NCBI GenBank assembly: GCA_026545225.1
Contig: CM048849.1
Span: 32,622,336-32,686,335, forward strand
Origin: Cornus controversa
Lineage: Eukaryota > Streptophyta > Magnoliopsida > Cornales > Cornaceae
Direction: 5' to 3'
DNA length: 64,000 bases
Shown here: one piece after another, positions 10,001 to 22,000 of the stretch
How positions within the stretch are numbered: position 1 is the first letter of the stretch
Layout: each line of letters opens with the position of its first letter
The notes under the pieces: generated by a model
Told to the model about the DNA's origin: nothing
The model's database searches: none
Seen by the model: the letters and a program-made list of their open reading frames with translations, nothing else
Program-made: the position numbers and the translations under genes

Positions 10001-13000
10001 TCGATTATGTGAAACCTCTGTTTCGCTTAATCAAAATGCCTACGATCATGCGAACTTGGTTGCGAAATTTTTGATTGAAGAAAGGTTAAATTCCAGTAGA
10101 ATCTCAATAGTACTTTACAAGTACTTTGATCATGCGAAACCATCATTTCAATTAATCGAAATGCACTTTGCACAATCGAAAGGTGCATTTCGATTATGTG
10201 AAATGGGTTCCCACTGTGTTTTAAAAAGACTTATGCATGCTTGTTTTCAATAAAGGACACGTATAATAGACTTGAACTACATATGTATGCATGTACCCAT
10301 TGTAACAAGGGTATGAGGAATGCTTCCGCTAAACTTGAGATCACAACTTAGATTGTTGATCATTGTGGTATATCCGGTGAGGGATTGATGTATTTGACAA
10401 ATGTAAAGACTTCCGTTGTATGTAATGAGCTCGGTGATTCAAATAGGAACTGAGGGTGATGTTGGTAGAAGATTGCTATGGTTGTCCGGGTTGTGGAGTG
10501 ACGATTGGGCGATCATGACACCTCACTACCCTGAAGTTTGGGCTCGGACCGTGGGAGTCCCGGCGGTCCGATTTTCGGGGCGTGACAAGAAGTGGCTCAA
10601 CGAGTTACCTATGCATTCTCACGTCAGGTCATGGGTTCAATTGCATCCCTAACTTTTCTGGTCAATTTTGCATATTATAAAACAATTAGAGCAGAACAGT
10701 TGGAATGCGCGTGTGATTAGGAAGTTAATTGATCCATTACTCTAAGGATGGGTACAGGTGTAAAAGGACACCTAGGCCATTATAGTGATTTTATCTCTTT
10801 GGCCCAATTTTTTTTTTTTTTGATAAATAATAATTCATTAAAGGTGCTTAAGAGGGGAGCGCTCTCGATAAACTACAAAAAGCGGGACACAGCCAACTAT
10901 AAGCTTAAGCTATCAATGAAATACACAACATGACCACTAGATGTACAATTTTTTCCATTTATCGAAAAAAATAAAGAACTCAATATATCGTATTTGAGAG
11001 ACCATATAGGAGACTCCATGTCCTCAGAACGTCTCCTATTCCTCTCTTGCCACAAACCCCACCATAAACAAAGGGGAGTGGCACTCCAAGCATCTCTAGC
11101 TCGGCTATCCACTATACACTCTCTCCAAGTCTTGATCATATCCATCGTGGAATTGGGAAACACCCAGACCATACCAAATGTAGCCAAGAACACAGACCAA
11201 ACGTCCCTCGCCACTGGACAATGTAGAAGAAGATGATTCACTGTTTCTTCCGACTTCTTACACATGCAATACCAAGTCACCATAATCCATCCCCTCCTCT
11301 TGAGATTATCTATGGTAAGAATCCTACCTAAGGCAGCAGTCTAAGTAAAGAAGGCACTTTCAAGGGGGCCTTTGTTCTCCAAATTGCCTTGCAAGGGAAG
11401 GTGGAACCTGTGATATCCGAATGGCTCCTATAAAAGGAACGTACCTCAAAGGTTCCCCTTGTGGAGCCTATCCATACCATCTTGTCCATCCCCTCCCCCT
11501 CAACCGCCTGACTATATAGTATGGCTAAAAACTCCGCTACCTCTATAAGCTCCCGGTTATGGAATACCCTCCGAAAACGCACATCCCAAGTCAATCTTCC
11601 GCTATCAAGCTTGTAAACGAATATTAAAACTTATATATCTTTGAGGTAAAACGATACAAATATATAGAGTACAATGTCTACTATTTTAGGAAACTAATTG
11701 TATATAAAAACAGAAAACAATTCCTAGAAATTAGGTCCTAATTAACAGCACCTAAAGAAAGAAAAAATATACAGATTTTACAGCTGTTCAATCTCGCCTT
11801 TTAAAGGGAATTAAATTCCCTGATTTTCAGGGTCAACTAAATCCCTAAGGATTCGTTAACACTCCCCCTCAAGCTGGTGAATAGATATTGTCCATTCCTA
11901 GCTTGCTTGTAATGTGTTGAAACGAATGACTTGATAGTCCTTTAGCGAGGATGTCCGCAAGTTGTCCATTTGTTGAAACATAGGGAGTACAAATTAAGCC
12001 ACTATCCAAGTTCTCTTTGATGAAACGCCGATCTACTTCCACATGTTTTGTGCGATCATGTTGTACCGGATTGTGAGCTATATTGATTGCTGACTTGTTA
12101 TCGTAGTACAACTTCATACTTCCTTCCCACTTGATTCCTAAATAATCTTTAGCCACAAGAGTTCACAAATTCCATGTGCCATAGCTCTGAATTCTGCTTC
12201 AGCACTTGATCTAGCCACCACAACCTGTTTTTTACTTCTCCAAGTCACCAGATTTCCTCCTATAAAGGTACAGTAGCCAGATGTTGACCTGCGATCCACT
12301 ACTGATCCAGCCCAATCTGCATCTGTGTAGGCTTCTAGACTTAGTTCTCCATTATTCTTGAAGAGAACACCTTTCCCAGGGGTAGATTTCAAGTATTGTA
12401 GGACTCGGTAAACAGCTTGCAAGTGGGAATCCTTCGGAGAGTGCATGAACTGACTCACTACACTCACAGCATAGCAATGTCGGGTCTTGTGTGAGATAAG
12501 TAAATTAGTTTTCCAACTAACCTTTGATATCTCCCCCTATCTATCATCACATCATCATCTGCAGCTTTTCCTAGTTTGTGATTTTGCTCAATTGGAGTGT
12601 CTGAAGGTTTGCAGCTGAGCATACCTGTCTCCCTAAGGAGATCAAGGATATATTTCTGTTGGGAAATAAAGATGCCATTTCTAGAATATGTTACTTCAAT
12701 TCCCAAGAAATATTTTAGTTTTCTCAATTCTTTTGTTTCAAATTCTTTGGCCAACTGCTTCCTGAGTTTCTCAATCCCTTCAAAGTTATCTCTAGTTACA
12801 ATAATATCATCAACATAAACAATTAGGACTGTAATTTTACCTGCATTTGATCGTTTGATGAACAGGGTATGATCACCGTGGCTCTGCTTGAAATTCAGTT
12901 CTTCATTACACTTGTAAATCTCCCAAACCATTCTCTAGGGGACTGCTTTAACCCATATAGAGCTTTCTTTAACCTGCACACACTGTTATTTCTAAAATTC

Positions 13001-16000
13001 TCAGTGAAACCCGGAGGTGCCTCCATGTAGACTTCTTCCTTTAAATCACTATGCAAGAATGCATTCTTAACGTCAAATTGTTGCAAGGACCACCCAAGAT
13101 TAGCTGCTAAAGATAATAAGACTCTAATAGTGTTCATTTTAGCAACTGGGGCAAATGTCTCCTGATAGTCTACTCCATATGTCTGAGTGTAGCCTTTGGC
13201 CACAAGCCTAACTTTATATCTCTCTAAGGTTCCATCAGCTTTATACTTCACTGTAAACACCCATTTACACCTTACTAGTTTCTTCCCTTTTGGCAACTCA
13301 ACTATATCCCATGTCTCATTTTTTTCTAGTGCTCTCATTTCCTCACTCATTGCTTTTTCCATTTCTCATCCCTAAATGCCTCTTGGACTGTTTTTGGAAT
13401 TTTAATGTTATGTAAATCTGTGAGAAATGCTTTGTGTAGCGAAGAGAGTCTATCAAAGGAGATAAAGTTTGCTATGGGGTGTTGAGTGCATTTTCGTGTT
13501 TCTTTCCTAAGGGCAATTGGTATATCAAGGTCTGTGGGCTTGGGTTGTGAGTCATTTTTAGATGGAGAAAAATCAACAGTACTTGGTTCGTCTTCATGGG
13601 CTTGCATCGGTTCATGTTGAAACTTTTTCTTCCTGGAATACACTTGTAATGGCAGGGTAGTACCATCATTACCTGTTTTCTCATTAGGATTATTTTTGTT
13701 GGTTTCTGCAGAAGACAAGGATGCTTCTGCTGGAACAAGAGAACCATCAGAAGGAACATGTGTTTTAGGGGTTGAAATGGCTGAAATATCAAGATTATCA
13801 AATACGAGACTCGAATCAAACTTATCTTCCAATAAATGCTCCCCCTGAAGATAAGTTTCACCAAGAAAAGACATTTTCAGCAAAGGTAACATCTTTGGAG
13901 ACAAAAAACTTTTTTGAACTAGGATGATAGCATTTATACCCCTTTTTGGTTGAGGAATAACCAAGGAAGACACATTTAAGGGCTCTAAGATCCAATTTAC
14001 CCCGGTTCTGTGCATGAACGTGAACATAAGAGACAACCGAATATTCTAGGTGGTAATTGGATAGACTTGTTGAATTCAGGATAGAATTGAGAAAGGACAC
14101 TTACCGGAGTTTTATTTCCCAATACCCTTGAAGGTAGTCGGTTTATAAGATAAGCTGCAGTCAACACATCTTCTCCCCAATAGGATTTAGACACCTGTTT
14201 CCCAAATAAAAGTGCTCGGGTTGTTTCAAGAAGATGACGGTTTTTTCGTTCTGCAACCCCATTCTGTTGTGGAGTATCTGTACATGAAGATTGGTGTATT
14301 ATCCCCTCCTTTTGAAAAAATGGTGAAAGAATCTGGTTAAAGTATTATTTCTCGTTGTCAGATCTAATATTTTTAATTTGAACACCAAACTGATTTTGAA
14401 TCATTTTAAGAAACATAGGAAAAACAGAACTAACATCAGATTTGTTTTTCATAAGAAACAACCAAGTGACTCGAGTACAGTCATCAATGAAGGAAATAAA
14501 CCACCGAGCTCCAGTAATATTTGGAATCCTAGAAGGCCCCACACATTAGTATGAACCAAAGAGAAAGGATATAAAGATTTATTATCACTCAATGGGAATG
14601 AAACGCGATGATGTTTGGCAAACTCACAGATTTCACAATGAAATGACTTAACATCCAAATTATGAAATAAAACAGGAAATATAGTCTTTAACACAAAAAA
14701 GAAGGATGTCCTAAACGAAAATGATGAAGCCAAATTTGTGCTTTATTTGGTGAGAAATTTTCAGAGAAATGAGATAGAGGTAGACAGCCACTGCCGTTGT
14801 CATCACAGATATCCAGAAAGTAGAGTCCTTCCTTCTCTTTAGCAAGCCCAATCGTCCTCCCCATAACCGGTTCCTGAAAGACACAATGATTGGGAAAAAA
14901 TGTCACTTTACAGTGTAGGTCTTTTGTAATCTGATGTATTGACAAAAGATTTACAGAAAGCTTAGGCACATGAAGAACAGATTTACAGAAAGCTTAGGCA
15001 CATGAAGAACAGATTTCAAAGAAAGAGAAGGTGTAAGATTGATGGTACCTTTTCCTGCCACGGATGCGAAAGTTCCATCGGCAATTCGTATTTTTTGATT
15101 TCCAGGGCATGGGGTGTATGTTGTGAAATGATGTGGTGAATTGGTCATGTGGTCTGTGGCACCTGAATCTATTACCCAGGTTGCATGAAAATTACAGTCC
15201 TTTGAGACACCAAGCGCTTGAGATATGGAATACTTACCTGAGTGTGCCATTGAACATGAACCAATTGGTTTGTCAATTGAAGTGAGGAGGCTCCGAATTT
15301 TCTCAATTTCCTCCTTTTTTAGTGCACTAATCTCTAGGATGCTGCTAGTTGAATCTTGTTTAGGTTTGTCATCAGCAAGGGCAATATTTGCTAGGTTGCC
15401 TTGTGGGTTGAACCGCTGCCGAGAGTTGTTTATGTGAAAAGGTGGTTTTCCATTCAATTTCCAGCACATCTCCTTAGTATGCCTTGGTTTCTTGCAATAG
15501 TTGCACCTAAGGTCGTCTTTATTGACTGGTGGCTTTTTCTCATTGTTTGAGGCCATGTCGTTGAATTTGTTTGAGTATGATGACTTAACAACAACCAGGG
15601 CAGATCCTTCATTATTAGGATTGTCTAACATCACAATCCTCCTTCCCTCTTCAGCACGTATGATAGAGAATACCTCATTTAAAGGAGGTAAAGCTTCCTT
15701 TCCCAGCACTTGCACCCGAATCTGGTCAAACTCCACATTGAGTCCAGCCAAGAACTCATAAACCCTTTCACTTTCCACAAATTTCAACATCATGGTGGCA
15801 TCATCACTACACTGCATCTTAACATTTTGATAGTAATCGAGTTCAAGCCATAAACCTTTCAAAGTGTTATAATACTCGGTAACAGACATTGTACCTTGTT
15901 TTGTCGAGTGAATCTTGGTTTTTGTTTCATAAACCAAGGTTGCATCCTTAACTTTGGAGTAGGTCTGTTTCACGGTGTCCCATATGTCTTTGGCAGTTGT

Positions 16001-19000
16001 CAAAAACATGCAGGTTCCACTTATCTCTGGTTGCATTGAATTCCAGAGCCATGACATAATTGAGGAGTCTTCCACATCCCAAGCATTAAACTTTGGATCA
16101 TCTTTCCCTGGTATAGGGCCAATTAAGTGGTTGAGTTTTCCCTTCCCCTTTAGATATGTCCTCACCCATTGAAACCATATCAGATAGTTTTTTCCATTGA
16201 ATCGATATAATGGCTGTAGGATCTGATATTCACCAAGTGAGGTCTGTACAGTGTTAGTTGAGATAGTAGCAGTTTCAGATGTGACAGACATGGTGGGATT
16301 TTTCTGGGCAAAGATTGAAGTGTTTGAAGGGAATCAGAAGGCAGGGTTTAAAGGCAATGAAGGCCAAAGAAATATTCTGCAATCAGCAATGAAGGCTGTG
16401 CAGAAAGGAAAAAGAACCCCAGGGAAAAAAAAATTATATTCTTCAATCAACAATGAAGGATGTGCAGAAAGGAAAAAAAAGAACCCCAGGAAAAAATTAT
16501 TGCTCTGATAGTCTGATACCATGTAAACGAATATTAAAACTTATATATCTTTGAGGTAAAACAATACAAATATATAGAGTACAATGTCCACTATTTTAGG
16601 AAACTAATTCTATATAAAAACAGAAAACAATTCCTAGAAATTAGGTCCTAATTAACAGCACCTAAAGAAGGAAAAAATATATAGATTTTACAGCTGTTCA
16701 ATCTCGCCTTTTAAAGGGAATTAAATTCCCTGATTTTCAGGGTCAACTAAATCCCTAAGGATTCGTTAACAAAGCTAATAGCAGTCGGCAACTAAGGCAT
16801 GCCTGTTCGTAGCAATCCTGAAGAGTCTAGGAAATTACAGGCCAAAGTTGTGTCCCCGCACCAAAGATCCTCCCAAAAGCTGATATGTCTCCCATTCCTC
16901 ACCCTAAAGCGAATGTGTTTGGAAAACTCATCTCAGCCTCTATGAATACATTTCCAAACCCCCACCCCAGAGGGAAGTTCACCTCCCTAGACCACCAACC
17001 ACCAACTACTTCCCTACTTCGACAAACAACAACCCTCCTCCATAATCTAGATCTCTTACCTCCGAATTGCCAAAGCCATTTGCCTAATAACGCCTTATTG
17101 AACAATTCCAACCTCCTAATTCCCAATCCCCCTTTCTGTATCGGGGTATACACCTTCCCCCAATTCACCAAGTGGTATTTGAACTCATCTCCCATTCCGC
17201 CCCACAAAAACTTACTTTGAATCTTCTCTAGACTCCTGACAACTGACATAGGCATAAAAAAAGAGACATGAAATATGTTGGGAGATTCGAAAGAGTGCTC
17301 TTTATGAGAGTAATGCGCCCCCCTTTCGATAGATACTGCCTCTTCTAGCTGGTAAGTTTCCTCTCAAACCGCTCTATCACTGGATCCCAAATGGAGACCA
17401 TCCTCAACAAGGCTCCCAATGGCAACCCCAAATAAGTGGTCGGGAAAGAGCCAACCCCACACCCAAGAATGTCAGCAAAATTGTGAATTTCCTCCACTAC
17501 CCCAACTGGCATTAACTCGCTCTTTTCGATATTAATTTCCAGGCTCGACATTGCTTGGAAGCATATCAAAATGTATTTCAAATGCCTCAACTGATCCTCC
17601 CTCGCATCACAGAAGACAGTGGTATCATCTGCATAAAGTAAATGAGAAACCACTAATTGATTGGGCTCTCTTCCTACTGGGAATCCTCTAATAATCCCCA
17701 AATCCTCCGCCCTCTTCATCATCTTACTGAAGGCCTCCATGACGATGATAAACAGGAAAGAAGAAAGTGGATCACCCTGCCTCAAACCTTGCGAACTAGG
17801 AAAGAAACCAGCTGGGGATCCATTCACCCAAACTGAGAATCGAGCTGTCGAGATATAGTGGTGGATCCATATTCTCCATCTGTGCCCAAACCCCATCCTC
17901 TCTAGCATATACAACAAGAAGTCCCAGCTCACATGATCGTATGCCTTCTCAATTTCCAACTTGTAAGCGATTTCCAGCATTCCACTTCTAATCCTTGCCT
18001 CCACACACTCACTAGCAATCAACACTAAATCTAGAATCTGTTTGCCTCCCACAAATGAATTCTGAGTGTCCGAGATCACCACATCCAATACCCTCCTCAA
18101 CCGATTGGCTAGGATTTTAGCAAAAAGCTTGTAAATAACACCCACCAAGCTAATTGGCCTAAAATCCTTAGCATTTATAGCTCCACCCTTCTTTGGGATG
18201 ACGACAATGAAGGATGCATTGAGGCTCCTCTCAAAGTATCGTGTTGAATTGAACACGCTGAGGGCCTCCATCACCTCTGCCTTAACCATTTCCCAGTTCT
18301 GATGCATGAAAGCAATTGTGAAGCCATCAAGCCTAGGAGCTTTATCTTCGGCACAACTCCTCAAAGCCTCCACCACCTCTTTCTCCTCGAAAGGCCTCTC
18401 CACCCAAGCGCTCTCCTCCTCTGATATGCTTGCAAACTCATGACCACCAAGCAAAGGCTTGTGTCTAGTGGTCTCCGTATAAAGCTGTTGATAGTAAGAC
18501 ACAATCCCTCTCTAAATGTCTTCCCCTCTAGTTAACAGGTTCCCATCAATGCGAATCCTGCCAATGTGATTTCCCCTTCTGTGAGCATTTGCAAGTCTAT
18601 GAAAGAATTTCGTGTTCCGATCTCCTTTCAACCACAGTGCTTTGGACTTCTGTCTCCAAGAAATTTCTATCACCACAATATCCCCATACTCACCCTTACA
18701 CTCCCTCTTGCATGCCTCCATGTCACTGAGACCCCCTTCCCCCTCCTTACGATTAAGTTCTGAAATTTTAGAAAGAACTCTAGCCTTACGCCAATTTAGG
18801 TTACCGAAGACTTCCTTGTTCCACTTGTTAATATCTTCCTTCAACCGCTTTAGTTTGTTCGCCAAACGAAAGCTTGGGCTACCCCTACAATCATAACTTA
18901 CCCTCCAATTTTGAACTCTTTCCTTAAAATCCTCCGCTTTTAGCCAAATGTTCTCAAACCGAAAAAGGGATCGCCCTCTTCTCAACCCCCCACAATCCAA

Positions 19001-22000
19001 GAGAATGGGAATGTGATCTGACGCCGCTCTAGCCCTCCCTCCATCGGAAGGTCAATAAGCTGATGAGCATCAATGAATTCCGAGAACTCTAACATAGCTA
19101 ATGTCCTTCTCCCCCCTGAAGATCTCTCACTAGGATCCCTGATCTCATTAAAGTCCCCTCCCACACACCACTGGCCTGACCACCTCAATTTGATAGACTC
19201 GAGCTCCCCCCACAGTCCTCTCCTCTCCACATCCCCAACCGGCTCATACACCCCCGAGAAAATCAAGTGGGACCCATCCTCCTCTAAAGAAAACAAAAGA
19301 GAGATAGATGACCTCCCTTTTCACACATCAACTTTTGAGACCCATCTCTTGTCCCAAAGAACCACAATACCCCCCGAAGTCCCCATCGCTTCAAGAGCAT
19401 TCACTCAATAAATCTACCTCCCCAAAGGCCCCTCATCAACCCATCCGACACATTTGCCAGCTTAGATTCTTGCAAGCAAAGCAGTAGCAAACAACATGCG
19501 CCTCCCACATACGTATCAAAGTCTTCACCACTCTCCTCTTGTCCGGGTCATTCAACCCCCTGGACATTCCAAGACACTATTTTGAGCTTCATAAACACAC
19601 CAATTCTCCCCCCCCCCCCACTCCTCCCGCTCCCCCCCTCCACTCCTCTCGTCATAGTTCACATAGGAAATCAAGTTCCTAAATTCTCTCTCCTCCTTCC
19701 AGGATGAACTCTTCTTGCGATTAGTTAGATCCCACCTATGCTCGAGAGAATGTAACGTGTCAAGGTCTAACCCATCATCCCTGGTGTAGGTAAGACCCAT
19801 CAACCCTCCCATTTCCTCAACACCTCTCACAATTCGGTCCCCATGTGATTCTGCCATATACGGAATTATTCTTCTATCCTCCACCCTTACTCCCCTAGCT
19901 GCTGCCAAAGGAGTGTCAAACCCTGGCTCCTCATTGCACTCCCACACTGGCGGTGGAAGAAACAAAGATTCAAAATCAAACCCTGCTTCGACATCTTCTT
20001 CACTATTGCTGATCGGGAAATCCCTCCTTGTCCCTTCCATTATTCTGCAGTAACCACTACCTTCACAGACTTCTCCTTCCCCAGCTTCTTAGACTCGCCT
20101 GAACTCGCCTCAAAAGAGCTTTTAGTTCCAATCACATCTGTAGCAAATGGTAAAATCCCGTTTGTACCCTTCCCCGAATGCTCAATCCCTCTGCACAACC
20201 TCAACTCTGCCAGCAGAGCAGCTGCCATTTCTTTCCTCAAGTTCATCCTAACCCCCTGGCCAATACATAGAATCAGCTCATCCTTTTCCTTCCTACTGCA
20301 TATATGGACATCCTCAACAACATCTTTTAGTGGATTACTGGCCACCACTCTACTGTTTTCCACAGTCGCCAGGTTCTCAACACAATGTATTGCGTCATTC
20401 TCATTTCGCCCGCTCCCAAACTCCGCACTCTTCGATGTGCCCAAACCCACTAGAGAAGAGGAAGAAGGAGAGGGGTCAGAATTAGAACAACTTGCCTTGA
20501 AATTTACTGATTTTCCAAAGCTTGCTTGAGTCTCCGTCTTCGACTTCGATCCTTCTTTCAAACCCATTTTTGGTTCTTTGTCTTTGACCACTTTAGTCTC
20601 TTCTTGAGTCTTCTGTGCTGGGTCATGCTCTGTTTCTCGTGCCCAACCCAAGCTGTCTAGATCGACGTTCCAACTCCTCCCTTATTGTCTCTTGATCGAC
20701 TCCTGTGAAATCCTTTTTGCATCGTTAACTTGTTTCCTCCCATCGCAAAGCTATGTTACCCAGACTCAGGTGCGTGTCTAGAGGTCTAGAGGTCAGATTC
20801 GTCTATCTAACAATATACTGGGTACGGGGACTCGGCTAAAAAGCTAAAGAAAAAAAATTGTAAGCTTTTGTATGCACAAGACATCAGTTTTCTGACAGAA
20901 ATAAAAAATAAATAAATATTTCAGCTGTATTTTTTATAAGAAAATTTACTCCTAGTTTATTACTTTATTTGCTTAGCTCCTTTGCAAATCAAAGCATCAT
21001 TTAAAGGTAAGTCAAAGTTGTACATATACACGATATATATTACTTAAAAAGTTAAATGAAAGGACAGGACAGCTGTAACCATTATCTGCAACTGTAGATA
21101 ATGGTTTATAGCATGTAAAGTGTAAACCTTTACTTTTCGCCTATTTCATTGGTTATGGAATTGACCAACCAGGACATGACCATATTATTTTTTGTCTTCC
21201 AGAGTTTGAATTTGGGATCTCCTGCCTTTGGAGTAGTGACTTCGCCGGTGAGATATTCATCCTTCCCTTTTTTATAGATATACAACATGACGGACTGCGA
21301 CCATTGAAGGTAATTGTTCCCATTCAGTTTATGCCCTGTAATGGGAAGCGGGGAACTATCTGTAATGTCATGGATACTCGTGGAACCCAAATTAACTTCG
21401 GATATAGAAGAGACTTTTTCTGTGGACATGACGAATTTTGGTCACTAGAAAAATAATGCAGAATTGGTTTTAGAGACGAGGCTTTGATACCATGTAGAAA
21501 AATGAGATTGAATTCTTTAATAATCTCATTACATTCTGAACAGTATTTACATGACTATATATAGAGGAAGGAGAGAGTCTTTTCCTCAAATCAAGTAACT
21601 AATTACACTACTAATCTAGCAAGCTAAAAATAGGAAAGTTATAAAATAGGAAACAACTAATCAGGCAGAGATTCAGCAACTAATCTTAGCCACTAATTCC
21701 TAGGAATCAGGCAGAGAATCCACAACTAATTCCTAGGAATCAGGTAGAGAATCATGGATTTCCACAGATATACAAGAACACAACAATATATATATATATA
21801 TATAGATATGTATAAAAATCAATTTATATATATGTATCCATGGATAAATTTAAATAATAGTTATTTATGTTTTATATTGTTATTAACGTTTCTCTCTAAA
21901 ATCTTATAATTAACAAATAAAATAAGAGTTATATTGCATAATTTGCATGGATAAGTTTTGTACAAAATCATGAAAATAATTCTTTTTTAGATAAATTTAA

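Larger units (their letters stand above)
6083..10587 (+). mobile_element. Ty3/gypsy solo LTR (interrupted)
   Basis: The sequence starts TGTAAGAACTG and ends GGGGCGTGACA, and is flanked by the 5-bp repeat AGAAG at 6078-6082 and 10588-10592. Without the nested element at 7713-9735 (plus its 5-bp duplication) it is about 2.48 kb. This is close to the 2.44-kb LTR at 61155-63592, with which it shares the GGGCCC-rich promoter-proximal part, the AATCTCAATAGTACTT segment and a motif cluster. No internal region or second LTR adjoins, so it is a solo LTR, presumably left by unequal recombination. Confidence 0.82.
11612..16771 (-). mobile_element. Full-length Ty1/copia element inserted in the LINE
   Basis: Two 250-bp LTRs (11612-11861 and 16522-16771) differ at about five positions by eye, roughly 2%. 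They are flanked by a perfect 5-bp target duplication AAGCT at 11607-11611 and 16772-16776. On the minus strand the order is LTR, PBS (TGGTATCAGAC next to 16521), gag-protease, integrase, reverse transcriptase, RNase H, polypurine tract (complement of CTCCCCCTCAAG at 11862) and LTR, the standard copia order. The pol region is broken by several frameshifts, so the copy itself is dead despite its fairly young LTRs. Confidence 0.93.
10808..20745 (-). mobile_element. L1-like LINE, split by a copia insertion
   Basis: The minus-strand order is ORF1-like region (19552-20651), endonuclease (18512-19592), reverse transcriptase (16786-18502), then, beyond the copia element at 11612-16771, the zinc-binding tail (10897-11594) and a 14-base poly-A (T-run at 10808-10821). 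Removing the copia element and its AAGCT duplication restores the reading [11 protein letters not shown] across the junction. This gives a LINE of about 4.8 kb, close to full length. Several frameshifts and stops make it inactive. The 5' boundary near 20745 is approximate and no LINE target duplication was identified. Confidence 0.85.

Noticed and set aside
10994..11236. Plus-strand frames opposite the LINE and copia coding regions
   Set aside because: They are antisense shadows of recognised minus-strand RT, endonuclease or gag sequence.
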